A stretch of DNA of 11,929 bases from Chloroflexota bacterium (GTDB lineage Bacteria; Chloroflexota; Dehalococcoidia; SAR202; UBA11138). The translations under genes were made by a program, and so were the position numbers. How positions within the stretch are numbered: position 1 is the first letter of the stretch; every line of letters starts with the position of its first letter. Below, piece by piece: positions 5,713 to 11,764 of this stretch. The notes under the pieces are model-generated. The model was not told the DNA's origin and did not search any database. It saw only the letters and a program-made list of their open reading frames with translations. The DNA is taken from contig JADFHV010000029.1 in the NCBI GenBank assembly GCA_022566975.1, positions 1-11,929 on the forward strand. Reading direction: 5' to 3'.

Positions 5713-6290
5713 AGGGCTCCCAGCGTGGCCGCCAACTCTTCGCGTAGATCCGATGAACGCGGGTGGACCAGCTCGCCCCGGTCAAGAAGATCGCTGGTCT
5801 GGCGCTCAAGAAACTCGAGCACGGCGCGGTCCAGACTCGTGTCAGCCAGGGCGCGTACTCGGTCTATCCACGGATAGCGGTACACCTTCTGAGGGTCCAG
5901 CTTGTCGGCGATGAAGACTATCTTGGCCACCGGGCCCATGCCCTTGCCGCCGGTTGTGTGGAGACGGACGGCGCTCAGGACGGCCTGGTCGCGGATGCCG
6001 ACCTCGGCTTCCAGCCATCGGGCCGCGACGGGGCCGTGCAGCAACAGTGGCAGGTGCCTTTCCAGCGGGTGAACCTTGAGCCTATAGCGCGTCGCCTCTC
6101 GCAGGAGGGCGTCGTCCCCGGCTGCCCTGAACAGGTCGTGGGTAGCGGCCGCCAGGTACACTCGCGCCGGATCGACGGCGTGCCGCTCGGCCAGCGCTTT
6201 CGCCTCCGCCTTGACTCGGTCGATGTGCTCCAGAAGCCCGTCGGGTAAGGCCCTAAGTCGCTTCTCGACGCCCCGTGGGAGGCTGGTCAC
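5709..6290 (-). CDS. yqeK: YqeK-like HD-domain hydrolase (probable Ap4A hydrolase)
   Basis: This 193-residue HD-superfamily protein most resembles YqeK, known as a symmetrical diadenosine tetraphosphate hydrolase that yields two ADP. Metal ligands can be followed: His22 (LLEHIDRV), His51-Asp52 (ATHDLFRA), His85 (LLHGPVAA), His111 (VRLHTTGGKGMG) and Asp129 (KIVFIADKLDP). The HTTG...KIVFIADK-x-x-P signature is the family's best mark. The start is a GTG at 6290, only 5 bp after the HIT gene's stop, so the two genes are almost surely cotranscribed. No strong Shine-Dalgarno sequence is visible, which would fit translational coupling. YqeK is commonly linked to nadD and rsfS; here it is paired with a HIT protein. 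Annotation as another HD phosphohydrolase remains possible. Confidence 0.85.
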   Translation of the reverse strand: MTSLPRGVEKRLRALPDGLLEHIDRVKAEAKALAERHAVDPARVYLAAATHDLFRAAGDDALLREATRYRLKVHPLERHLPLLLHGPVAARWLEAEVGIRDQAVLSAVRLHTTGGKGMGPVAKIVFIADKLDPQKVYRYPWIDRVRALADTSLDRAVLEFLERQTSDLLDRGELVHPRSSDLREELAATLGAL

Positions 6291-6295
6291 GTGAG

Positions 6296-6640
6296 CTAAC
6301 CCATGCCGCCGAGGGGCTTGCCGCCCAGGAGATGCAGGTGAAGATGGGGGACCTGCTGGCCGCTATGGGCTCCTTGGTTGATCACGAGACGATAGCCGTC
6401 GTTGGCGACGCCTTCACGCTCTGCCATCTCCTTAGCCGCGATGAACATGCTGCCGAGCACGGGGAAGAACTCCGGCGTCAGGTCCGCCAGATATGTAAAG
6501 TGGCTGTTGGGGATTATCAGGAGATGGACGGGCGCCTTGGGAGCGATGTCCCTGATCACGAAGCAATGCTCGTCTTGATGAAGAAAATCGCTCTTGATCT
6601 CTCCGCCACCGATCTTGCAGAAGGTGCAGTCTTCAGCCAT
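6296..6640 (-). CDS. HIT-family nucleotide-binding hydrolase (HINT type)
   Basis: This 114-residue histidine-triad protein of the HINT branch is a cytoplasmic nucleoside phosphoramidate or dinucleotide hydrolase. The N-terminal CTFCKI (Cys5, Cys8) is the family's zinc-type start. FVIRDIAPKAPVHLLIIP (27-44) is the conserved strand block. GYRLVINQGAHSGQQVPHLHLHLLGG (82-107) ends in the triad His99-x-His101-x-His103, with His101 as expected nucleophile. The C-terminus, GGKPLGGMG, is a variant of the usual GGRPLGWPPG-like end. The ATG at 6640 has GGGAG about 9 nt upstream. The downstream yqeK-like gene starts 5 bp after this stop. Both families act on dinucleoside polyphosphates or adenylated compounds, so a shared role in clearing such alarmone-like by-products is a reasonable inference. 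Confidence 0.95.
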   Translation of the reverse strand: MAEDCTFCKIGGGEIKSDFLHQDEHCFVIRDIAPKAPVHLLIIPNSHFTYLADLTPEFFPVLGSMFIAAKEMAEREGVANDGYRLVINQGAHSGQQVPHLHLHLLGGKPLGGMG

Positions 6641-6670
6641 CCGTTAAGCTCCCGGGTCTGAGTATAGGTT

Positions 6671-6696
6671 GTGGTCCGATAAGCTCACCACGAATG
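6671..6696. repeat. Interspersed repeat, copy 2 (inverted, arms TGGT/ACCA)
   Basis: Read on the minus strand this is CATTCG, then TGGT, then GAGCTTATCGG, then ACCA, matching copy 3 (6726-6751) in flank and loop but with different, still complementary arms. It lies 30 bp upstream of copy 3 in the opposite orientation. Both are in the gap between the RidA-like and HIT genes. Confidence 0.6.
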
Positions 6697-6725
6697 CGTA
6701 TGAACTCACCGCGAGCGGGGAAACC

Positions 6726-6751
6726 CGTTCGCCCTGAGCTTGTCGAAGGGG
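6726..6751. repeat. Interspersed repeat, copy 3 (arms CCCT/AGGG)
   Basis: CGTTCG, then CCCT (6732-6735), then the 11-nt loop GAGCTTGTCGA (6736-6746), then AGGG (6747-6750). It begins 26 bp before the RidA-like stop codon (as read along the plus strand). It could alter the transcript between the ridA-like and HIT genes. It is too weak a stem, and lacks a T-run, to be called a terminator. Confidence 0.6.
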
Positions 6752-6765
6752 CGCGAGAGCACCCT

Positions 6766-7149
6766 CTACCCCACGACGGCGATCGCCTCTATCTCCACCA
6801 GGTATTCGGGCTTGACCAGCTCCTTGACTACCACGGTGCTGCTGGCCGGCCCGTTCTCGGGGAAGAGGCGGAGCCGCACGGCCGCGTAGGCGTCGTAGTC
6901 GGCGACGTCGACCAGGAAGCAGGTGATCTTGGTGACGTCGTCCATGGTCGCGCCTGCGGCTTTGAGCGCCGCCTCCACGTTGCTGAAGGCCTGCTCCGAC
7001 TGGGCCCCGGCGTCGCCCTCGCCGACGACGTTACCGGCGGCGTCCACCGAGACGTGTCCGGACGCGAATACCGCGTCGCCGACCCTCGTCGCCGGAGAGT
7101 ATCCCACCGGCTTGTTGTCCGGGTTCGGGAAGAACGTCTTTCTGGCCAT
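6766..7149 (-). CDS. RidA/YjgF/YER057c/UK114-family protein lacking the catalytic arginine
   Basis: This 127-residue protein of the Rid family forms trimers in known members. RidA proper hydrolyses reactive enamines/imines made by PLP enzymes. Family blocks seen: GYSPATRVGDAVFASGHVSVD (16-36), a helix with NVEAALKAAGATMDDVTKITCFL (57-79), YAAVRLRLFP (88-97) and VEIEAIAVVG (118-127). In true RidA the motif before the last strands is P-A-R-S, and its Arg (Arg105 in E. coli) holds the substrate carboxylate. Here the aligned residues are P101-A-S-S104, so the arginine is replaced by serine, while the late glutamate (Glu121) is kept. By family knowledge such members are usually not imine deaminases. 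The ATG at 7149 has AAAGGAGG 5 nt upstream, so translation should be strong. It sits 21 bp after the zinc-ribbon membrane gene, in the likely VOC > membrane protein > RidA operon. Confidence 0.93.
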   Translation of the reverse strand: MARKTFFPNPDNKPVGYSPATRVGDAVFASGHVSVDAAGNVVGEGDAGAQSEQAFSNVEAALKAAGATMDDVTKITCFLVDVADYDAYAAVRLRLFPENGPASSTVVVKELVKPEYLVEIEAIAVVG

Positions 7150-7170
7150 CTGGTCCTCCTTTGGCTTGGC

Positions 7171-8037
7171 TTACATACCTGCGGGCGCCACGCCCGCCTC
7201 CGTGGCCATCGTATCGAGGCTGTACCCCTCTTTCCTCACGCGCAGATCAAAATACACGAGGGTCGCCCCTATGGGAGCGATGGGGAACAGGAAGATCTCG
7301 AAGACACCGGCGACGATTTGGCCTGCCGTGGGGTGAGCGCGCACCGCTGCAGCGATCACTATGAGAGCGCCCACAAACAGCATCAGCATGACGAGCACGA
7401 AACCGACGCCGAGCCCGAAGACCCGCCACCAGCTTCCCTTGACCAACTCCCGGCTTCTCCCTATCGAAGCCGTAGGGCCCTTGCCCTCGAGGATGATGGC
7501 CTGCCCGAAGAAAAACCAGCTGACGAAGATGTAGAAGAGTAGTGGGATGCCAATCACGACGAGGAAGAGTATCAGGCACCCAATCACCGCGACCAGCAAA
7601 ATCAGATTGGCGATGATCAATGAGACTACTCTGTTCCAGGCGCGGCGGAAGCACAGGGACACATTTACCTCTTGGCCCAGGTAGTGCAGCGCCACGCCGT
7701 ATGCGATCGCGGGGTAGGCGAGCAGAGTCAGCATCCAGAAGACAATGGTAAGAATCACGGTGAGCCAGACCGGCGTGGCTATTGAGACGACCGCGGGCAC
7801 GACCGGGATGGCTGCAATCAAGGCGAAGGGCCAGAGGCTCGACGAATAGACCCCAAAGGTCTCGCTTATCAGTCCTCCGAGCTCCTTTGGCGGAAGGTCT
7901 CCTCTGGCGTGTTCGGGCCGCTCGCTTCCGAATGGGCGGTACGGGGACGCCTGAACAGGGCCCCCTAGTCTGGAGCCGCACTGAGAGCAGAACTGCGCGC
8001 CCGAGACATTTTCATGGCCGCAGCTAGCGCAGGTCAA
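7171..8037 (-). CDS. Zinc-ribbon integral membrane protein of unknown function
   Basis: This 288-residue protein has an N-terminal zinc ribbon (Cys3, Cys6, Cys17, Cys20 in CASCGHEN...CSQCG), a Pro-rich linker (about 24-50) and about six hydrophobic segments (about 66-86, 90-116, 137-159, 160-180, 207-232, 240-263). The cytosolic-looking loop EGKGPTASIGRSRELVKGSW (184-203) and the ending VYFDLRVRKEGYSLD (261-275) resemble membrane domains grouped with the glycerophosphodiesterase membrane domain and DUF975-like families. No enzymatic motif is visible, so the role is unknown. The start must be the TTG at 8037, because it is just two codons before the first zinc cysteine. GGGGAG about 8 nt upstream supports it. 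It lies 35 bp downstream of the VOC gene and 21 bp upstream of the RidA-like gene, probably in one transcript. The zinc ribbon may mediate protein contact, an inference only. Confidence 0.88.
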   Translation of the reverse strand: MTCASCGHENVSGAQFCSQCGSRLGGPVQASPYRPFGSERPEHARGDLPPKELGGLISETFGVYSSSLWPFALIAAIPVVPAVVSIATPVWLTVILTIVFWMLTLLAYPAIAYGVALHYLGQEVNVSLCFRRAWNRVVSLIIANLILLVAVIGCLILFLVVIGIPLLFYIFVSWFFFGQAIILEGKGPTASIGRSRELVKGSWWRVFGLGVGFVLVMLMLFVGALIVIAAAVRAHPTAGQIVAGVFEIFLFPIAPIGATLVYFDLRVRKEGYSLDTMATEAGVAPAGM

Positions 8038-8072
8038 GGCCTTCTCCCCGGGACCTCAGAGGGACGTGCGGA

Positions 8073-8459
8073 TCAGGAATACTGCATGATCTCGACGCGG
8101 ACGTCGTCGGGCGCCTTGATGAAGGCGATGCGCAGACCGTTGGTGTCGATCGGGCCCTCCATGAGGTCGGCACCAAGGCCCTTCAACCGCTCGATCTCCG
8201 CGTCGATGTCGTCCACGTTGATGCCGATGTGCTCGATCCCCCAGTGGACGGTGGCGTCGCCGCCTCCCATCTGCTCGTCGGTCCGCGCGCCAGAGATGTT
8301 GACGACAACCCCGTCCGCCGTCTGGCACCGTATGAACCTGTCGCCGTACGCACGAACGGTGTCGCTGATGATCTTGAAGTTGAAGGCCTTGACGTACCAG
8401 TTGGCGGTCTTCTCCGGGTCCGGTGACTTGAGATGGACGTGGTTGAACTCGTATGCCAT
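8073..8459 (-). CDS. VOC-superfamily (glyoxalase/dioxygenase-fold) protein
   Basis: This 128-residue single-chain vicinal-oxygen-chelate protein has two beta-alpha-beta-beta-beta modules. The first runs from NHVHLKSPDPEKTANWYVKAF (6-26) to VVVNISG (51-57). The second starts at WGIEHIGINVDDIDAEIERL (73-92) and ends IAFIKAPDDVRVEIMQYS (111-128). Likely metal ligands are His7 or His9, His77 and Glu123, so the site may be active, but the reaction (lyase, isomerase, dioxygenase or ligand binding) cannot be told from sequence. The ATG at 8459 has AAAGGGAG 4 nt upstream. It is the first gene of a probable operon with the zinc-ribbon membrane protein and RidA-like genes, and has a -35 TTGACA (minus strand) in its upstream region. 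Being divergent from the CTG-start gene, the two could share regulation. Confidence 0.93.
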   Translation of the reverse strand: MAYEFNHVHLKSPDPEKTANWYVKAFNFKIISDTVRAYGDRFIRCQTADGVVVNISGARTDEQMGGGDATVHWGIEHIGINVDDIDAEIERLKGLGADLMEGPIDTNGLRIAFIKAPDDVRVEIMQYS

Positions 8460-8528
8460 GCTGCTCCCTTTCGCGGTGTTTGGGCTGGCTGCGAACCTTC
8501 CAGGATGGGCGGGCGCCGGCCCGCAGGA

Positions 8529-8558
8529 AGCCTATGGGATATGCTGGGGGCCTGTCAA
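8529..8558 (-). promoter_or_regulatory. Promoter candidate for the VOC operon
   Basis: On the minus strand a perfect TTGACA (-35, 8558-8553) is followed after 18 bp by TAGGCT (-10, 8534-8529; 3 of 6 matches). The leader would be about 60 nt. Just inside the transcript is a perfect 6-bp stem, GCGGGC/GCCCGC with loop of four (8509-8524). The weak -10 keeps confidence low. Confidence 0.35.
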
Positions 8559-8664
8559 GAGACGGCTATGAGGGGTGGGAACCGGTGCCCTGGGACTAAA
8601 AGCCCGAGTTTGCGAGGGAGTAAGGCCCCGATCTCAGTCCGGGGAAGCGCCGCGCATATCTCCA

Positions 8665-8693
8665 TTGACCCCTCGATACAGGTGTGCTAGCTT
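8665..8693 (+). promoter_or_regulatory. Promoter for the CTG-start gene
   Basis: TTGACC (-35, 8665-8670) is separated by exactly 17 bp from TAGCTT (-10, 8688-8693), which is preceded by an extended element TG-n at 8685-8687. Transcription would start near 8700, leaving a leader of about 28 nt that holds GGGAGG at 8715-8720. This rules out the in-frame upstream GTG at 8575 if the promoter is real. Confidence 0.5.
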
Positions 8694-8727
8694 ACCCCCG
8701 CCACGCTCACGCCCGGGAGGCACCCCG

Positions 8728-9798
8728 CTGACCACCAACGGAAGCCAGCTTCATGCCGTCGATTGGGAAGACCCCGTCCAGGCCATCGAGGGGTGCTACG
8801 AGCTGGGGTGGACCGATGGGCTCCCGGTGGTGCCGCCGACAGTGGACCGGGTGCGCCAGTTCATCGATCTCGCCGGTCGCCCCGGGGAATCCATAATAGG
8901 CTCGGTGCCGGAGCGGCGGAGAGAGGTCACGGTGGAGAAGGTGGCCGCCAACGCCGTGATGGCCGGGTGCCTCCCGGAATATTTCCCGGTGGTCCTGGCT
9001 GCCGCCGAGGCGATGCTGGACCCGACGTTCAACCTGGTAGGGCCGTCCTCGAGCCTCGGCGGTGCGGGGATTCTCGTCATAGTGAACGGCCCTGTCGTCA
9101 CAGAGCTGGGTATCAACTCGGGGAACAACCTGTTCGGGCCCGGAAACCGGGCCAACGCCACCATAGGCCGCGCCGTGCGACTGGTCCTGATGAACGCTTG
9201 CGCCGCCGTCCCTGGCCTGTTCGATCGCTCGGTCCTCGGCCATCCAGGCAAGTACAGCTACTGTATTGCCGAGGCGGAAGACCGCACGCACTGGACACCG
9301 CTTCACGTGGAGCGTGGCCTTGCTGCGGAAGAAAGCGCGGTTACCGTATTCGCGTGCGAGGGGCCACGTCAGGTGCGGACGGTCGGCGGCCCCGAGACCA
9401 TCATATCCACCGTCGCTGACGTCGCCTCGACGCTGGGGACGTCCATGTCCACGGTCGGCTCCACCGGCGACACCTCCAGGGTCGTCCGCCAGGGCGAAGT
9501 CGCGGTCGTCGTCTCGGGCCAGAGCTCGGTCTGGGACGGCTGGACAAAAGACGATTTCAGAAGGGCACTTCACCCCCAGCTAACGCGTTCGTTGCGGGAT
9601 CTCAAGCGGTCCGGTCAGGTCCACGGCGGGCCGGAGCCGGGGGACGAGGGCCGCTTCGTCTCGCTGGTGCCCGAGCCTGACGACATACTCCTCGTCTTCG
9701 CGGGTGGGGAGGAGAACACGTTCTGTGCCGTCATGCCGAGCTGGGGTCCGAAAGTCGCCTCGACATCGGTCACGAAGGCTGTCGCCTCGCCGGTCTGA
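8728..9798 (+). CDS. Conserved protein of unknown function, probable CTG start
   Basis: This 356-residue soluble protein belongs to a family I recognise by pattern only: GWTDGLPVVPPT (27-38), VEKVAANAVMAGCLPEYFPVV (69-89), MLDPTFN (96-102), INSGNNLFGPGNRANATIGRA (129-149), GHPGKYSYCIAE (171-182) and PLHVERGL. Such proteins are usually annotated hypothetical; I recall them near UGSC-type (seleno)proteins, with low certainty. Cys81 and Cys179 sit in the conserved blocks and may be functional. I chose CTG 8728 because GGGAGG (8715-8720) lies 7 nt before it, a promoter lies just upstream, and the frame has no ATG in the right place. The alternatives are TTG 8665 (overlaps the promoter) and GTG 8575 (51 extra residues, Arg/Pro-rich and unlike protein). 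There is no signal peptide or membrane segment. The CocE hydrolase gene follows 151 bp downstream on the same strand. Confidence 0.82.
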   Translation: MTTNGSQLHAVDWEDPVQAIEGCYELGWTDGLPVVPPTVDRVRQFIDLAGRPGESIIGSVPERRREVTVEKVAANAVMAGCLPEYFPVVLAAAEAMLDPTFNLVGPSSSLGGAGILVIVNGPVVTELGINSGNNLFGPGNRANATIGRAVRLVLMNACAAVPGLFDRSVLGHPGKYSYCIAEAEDRTHWTPLHVERGLAAEESAVTVFACEGPRQVRTVGGPETIISTVADVASTLGTSMSTVGSTGDTSRVVRQGEVAVVVSGQSSVWDGWTKDDFRRALHPQLTRSLRDLKRSGQVHGGPEPGDEGRFVSLVPEPDDILLVFAGGEENTFCAVMPSWGPKVASTSVTKAVASPV

Positions 9799-9949
9799 CC
9801 CGCTCTTGGGGGAGGACCCTGACACGGGCAGCCGGGCCGGGTTGGGCGGGCGTGGATGCGCGGGGATGGTCCCGTCATAAGAAGGCCATCCCGGCGTCAG
9901 AGGACCGAAGCTCGAGACGCACGGTACTCAGCTCCGGAAGGAAAACGAC
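9799..9949 (+). other. Spacer between the unknown gene and the CocE-family gene
   Basis: This 151-bp non-coding gap has one clear hairpin, GGGATGG (9863-9869) with CCATCCC (9886-9892), a 7-bp stem and 16-nt loop. There is no T-run after it, so it is not a typical intrinsic terminator and might be a processing or attenuation structure. GGAAGG at 9936-9941 is the CocE ribosome binding site. No convincing promoter was seen. Confidence 0.5.
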
Positions 9950-11620
9950 ATGACACTGCAGCAGCCGATATACATCCAGCTAGACGTGAAGGTGCCCATG
10001 CGGGACGGCGTCCGCCTGTCGGCTTGCATCTACAGACCGACAAAGGACGGGCGCTACCCCACTCTGCTGATACGGACCATCTACAACAACAAAGGGGACC
10101 GTGACCTGGCGTGGACCCGCCGTTTCGTCGAGGCCGGCTACGCCGTGGTGATGCAGGACTGTCGCGGACGCTACGACTCCGAGGGGCTGTGGGAGCCCTA
10201 TATCCACGAGGCCGAAGACGGCTACGACACCCAGCAATGGGTCGGGGAGCAGCCCTGGTGCGATGGGAGCATCGGCACCTTCGGTGTCTCCTACGTGAGT
10301 TTCACCCAGACGCTTCCTGCGCCCTTCCGAAGCCCCTACGTCAAGGCGCTGGTGCCCATCGCCGGCCAGCAGGACAACTTCGGGCACCAGTACGTGGATG
10401 GAGCGCTCCAGCTTCACGTCGCCATGGTCTTTCACATCTGGATCGGCAGAGGGCTGCAGACCGACGCACGCGCCCTCATGAACGAGATGGAGATCTACCG
10501 CCGGCTGCCGCTGGTGTCCGCGCTCGATGACATCGCGGAGATACCCTGGTACCGGGGCATAATCAGCCATTACACATACGACGAGTTCTGGAAGCGGTAC
10601 GGACTCCGGGACAAGTACGACCAGGTGGACACCCCAGCCTACTTCATCACCGGCTGGTATGACGCCCTCGTCCATGAGGGATTCAAGCAGTATATCGGCT
10701 GGAAGGCGAAAGCCCAGTCGGAGGGGACGAGGAGGACGACGCGGATTATGGTTGGGCCCTGGAGCCATGGCGGTATAGGGACGGCGGAGTCGTTCGGCGA
10801 CGTCGACTTTGGGCAGGGAGGGGCCGTGGACATGGTGGACGAGCAGCTACGCTGGTACGACCGCCGGCTGCGCGGCATAGACAACGGCATCGATGACGAG
10901 CCGGCGGTACGCATCTTCGTTATGGGCGAGAACGTCTGGCGGAGCGAGAGCGAGTGGCCTCTAGCGCGGACGCAGTACACGAGCTACTACATCTCCAGCG
11001 ACGGCCGCGCCAACTCGCTGCACGGAACGGGGGCCCTGAGCTCAGATCGGCCCGAGGACGCCGGGCAGGACCGGTACTCGTACCATCCGGACAATCCTGT
11101 TCCCACGATGGGCGGGCCTATGATGCACGTGGACTACGTGGGGCCCCACGATCGTCGCCCCGTCGAGCGCCGGGACGACGTGCTCGTCTATACGTCACAG
11201 CCACTGGAGCAGGACCTCGAGGTGACGGGGCCTGTCACCATGACCCTGTACGCCTCGTCCAGCGCGCGCGACACAGACTTCACCGCGACGCTCGTGGACG
11301 TTCACCCGGACGGACGGGCCATCAACATCTGCGAGGGCCTGAGGCGTGCGCGTTTCCGGGAGTCCATCGAGGAGCCGACGCTGATCGAGCCCGGCACGGT
11401 GTACGAGTACACCGTCGATCTGTGGGAGACGAGCAACGTCTTCAAGGTCGGGCACAGACTACGGGTAGAGGTGTCCAGCAGCAACTTCCCGCGCTTCGAT
11501 AGGAACCTGAACACGGGGAACCGTCCTGGAATGGACGCGGAGATGCAGGCGGCGGACCAGACCGTGTATCACGGAGGTGAGTACGCCTCCCACATCACCC
11601 TGCCCGTGGTCCCGCGGTAG
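9950..11620 (+). CDS. CocE/NonD-family alpha/beta hydrolase
   Basis: This 556-residue serine hydrolase has an alpha/beta-hydrolase fold with helical cap and a C-terminal jelly roll. It is related to cocaine esterase and X-Pro dipeptidyl-peptidases, which cleave esters, amides or acyl groups. The catalytic triad is visible: Ser114 (TFGVSYVS, the G-x-S-Y elbow), Asp238 (TGWYDAL) and His273 (GPWSHGG). The N-terminus VPMRDGVRLSACIYRP (15-30) and RTIYNN block, and QDCRGRYDSEG (69-79) as the oxyanion and strand region, are typical. The C-terminal domain (about 405-555) has VTGPVTMTLYASSSARDTDF, LVDVHPDGRAINICEGLRRARF and the VGHRLRVEVSSSNFPRFDRN block. There is no signal peptide, so it is cytoplasmic. 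The ATG at 9950 has GGAAGG 8 nt upstream. The natural substrate is unknown. Its position after the conserved unknown gene suggests a joint role in a small-molecule pathway, an inference. Confidence 0.96.
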   Translation: MTLQQPIYIQLDVKVPMRDGVRLSACIYRPTKDGRYPTLLIRTIYNNKGDRDLAWTRRFVEAGYAVVMQDCRGRYDSEGLWEPYIHEAEDGYDTQQWVGEQPWCDGSIGTFGVSYVSFTQTLPAPFRSPYVKALVPIAGQQDNFGHQYVDGALQLHVAMVFHIWIGRGLQTDARALMNEMEIYRRLPLVSALDDIAEIPWYRGIISHYTYDEFWKRYGLRDKYDQVDTPAYFITGWYDALVHEGFKQYIGWKAKAQSEGTRRTTRIMVGPWSHGGIGTAESFGDVDFGQGGAVDMVDEQLRWYDRRLRGIDNGIDDEPAVRIFVMGENVWRSESEWPLARTQYTSYYISSDGRANSLHGTGALSSDRPEDAGQDRYSYHPDNPVPTMGGPMMHVDYVGPHDRRPVERRDDVLVYTSQPLEQDLEVTGPVTMTLYASSSARDTDFTATLVDVHPDGRAINICEGLRRARFRESIEEPTLIEPGTVYEYTVDLWETSNVFKVGHRLRVEVSSSNFPRFDRNLNTGNRPGMDAEMQAADQTVYHGGEYASHITLPVVPR

Positions 11621-11653
11621 TCGCCGTTGACCTTGCGGAGCCCGTCCGCGTAG

Positions 11654-11674
11654 GGGCGGGTTTTAAACCCGCCC
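11654..11674. terminator. GC-rich palindrome after the CocE gene, possible bidirectional terminator or dispersed repeat
   Basis: GGGCGGG (11654-11660) pairs with CCCGCCC (11668-11674), the TTTTAAA centre adding up to three A-T pairs. It lies 33 bp after the CocE stop and before the opposing gene's stop, the right place for a shared terminator, but only TCCTTGTC follows, not a T-run. A shorter outer pair, GTAGGG (11650-11655) with CCCTAC (11722-11727), suggests a larger repeat element. Similar 'GTAGGGGCGGG' sequences are dispersed in several bacterial genomes by my recollection. Confidence 0.45.
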
Positions 11675-11764
11675 TCCTTGTCCCGCAAGGCCAGAGGGCG
11701 TACCGGTGGGTTCTGAGTCTGCCCTACCTGGGACGACCCTCGGTCGAAACGCGCCGTCCGACAC

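Noticed and set aside
8509..8524. 6-bp hairpin in the VOC leader as a riboswitch or attenuator
   Set aside because: It is a short perfect stem in very GC-rich DNA, with no alternative partner or known aptamer pattern visible.
8575..8727. GTG-initiated 51-codon extension of the unknown-family gene
   Set aside because: It has no usable ribosome site, lies upstream of the likely promoter, and encodes an Arg/Pro-rich string not typical of the family.
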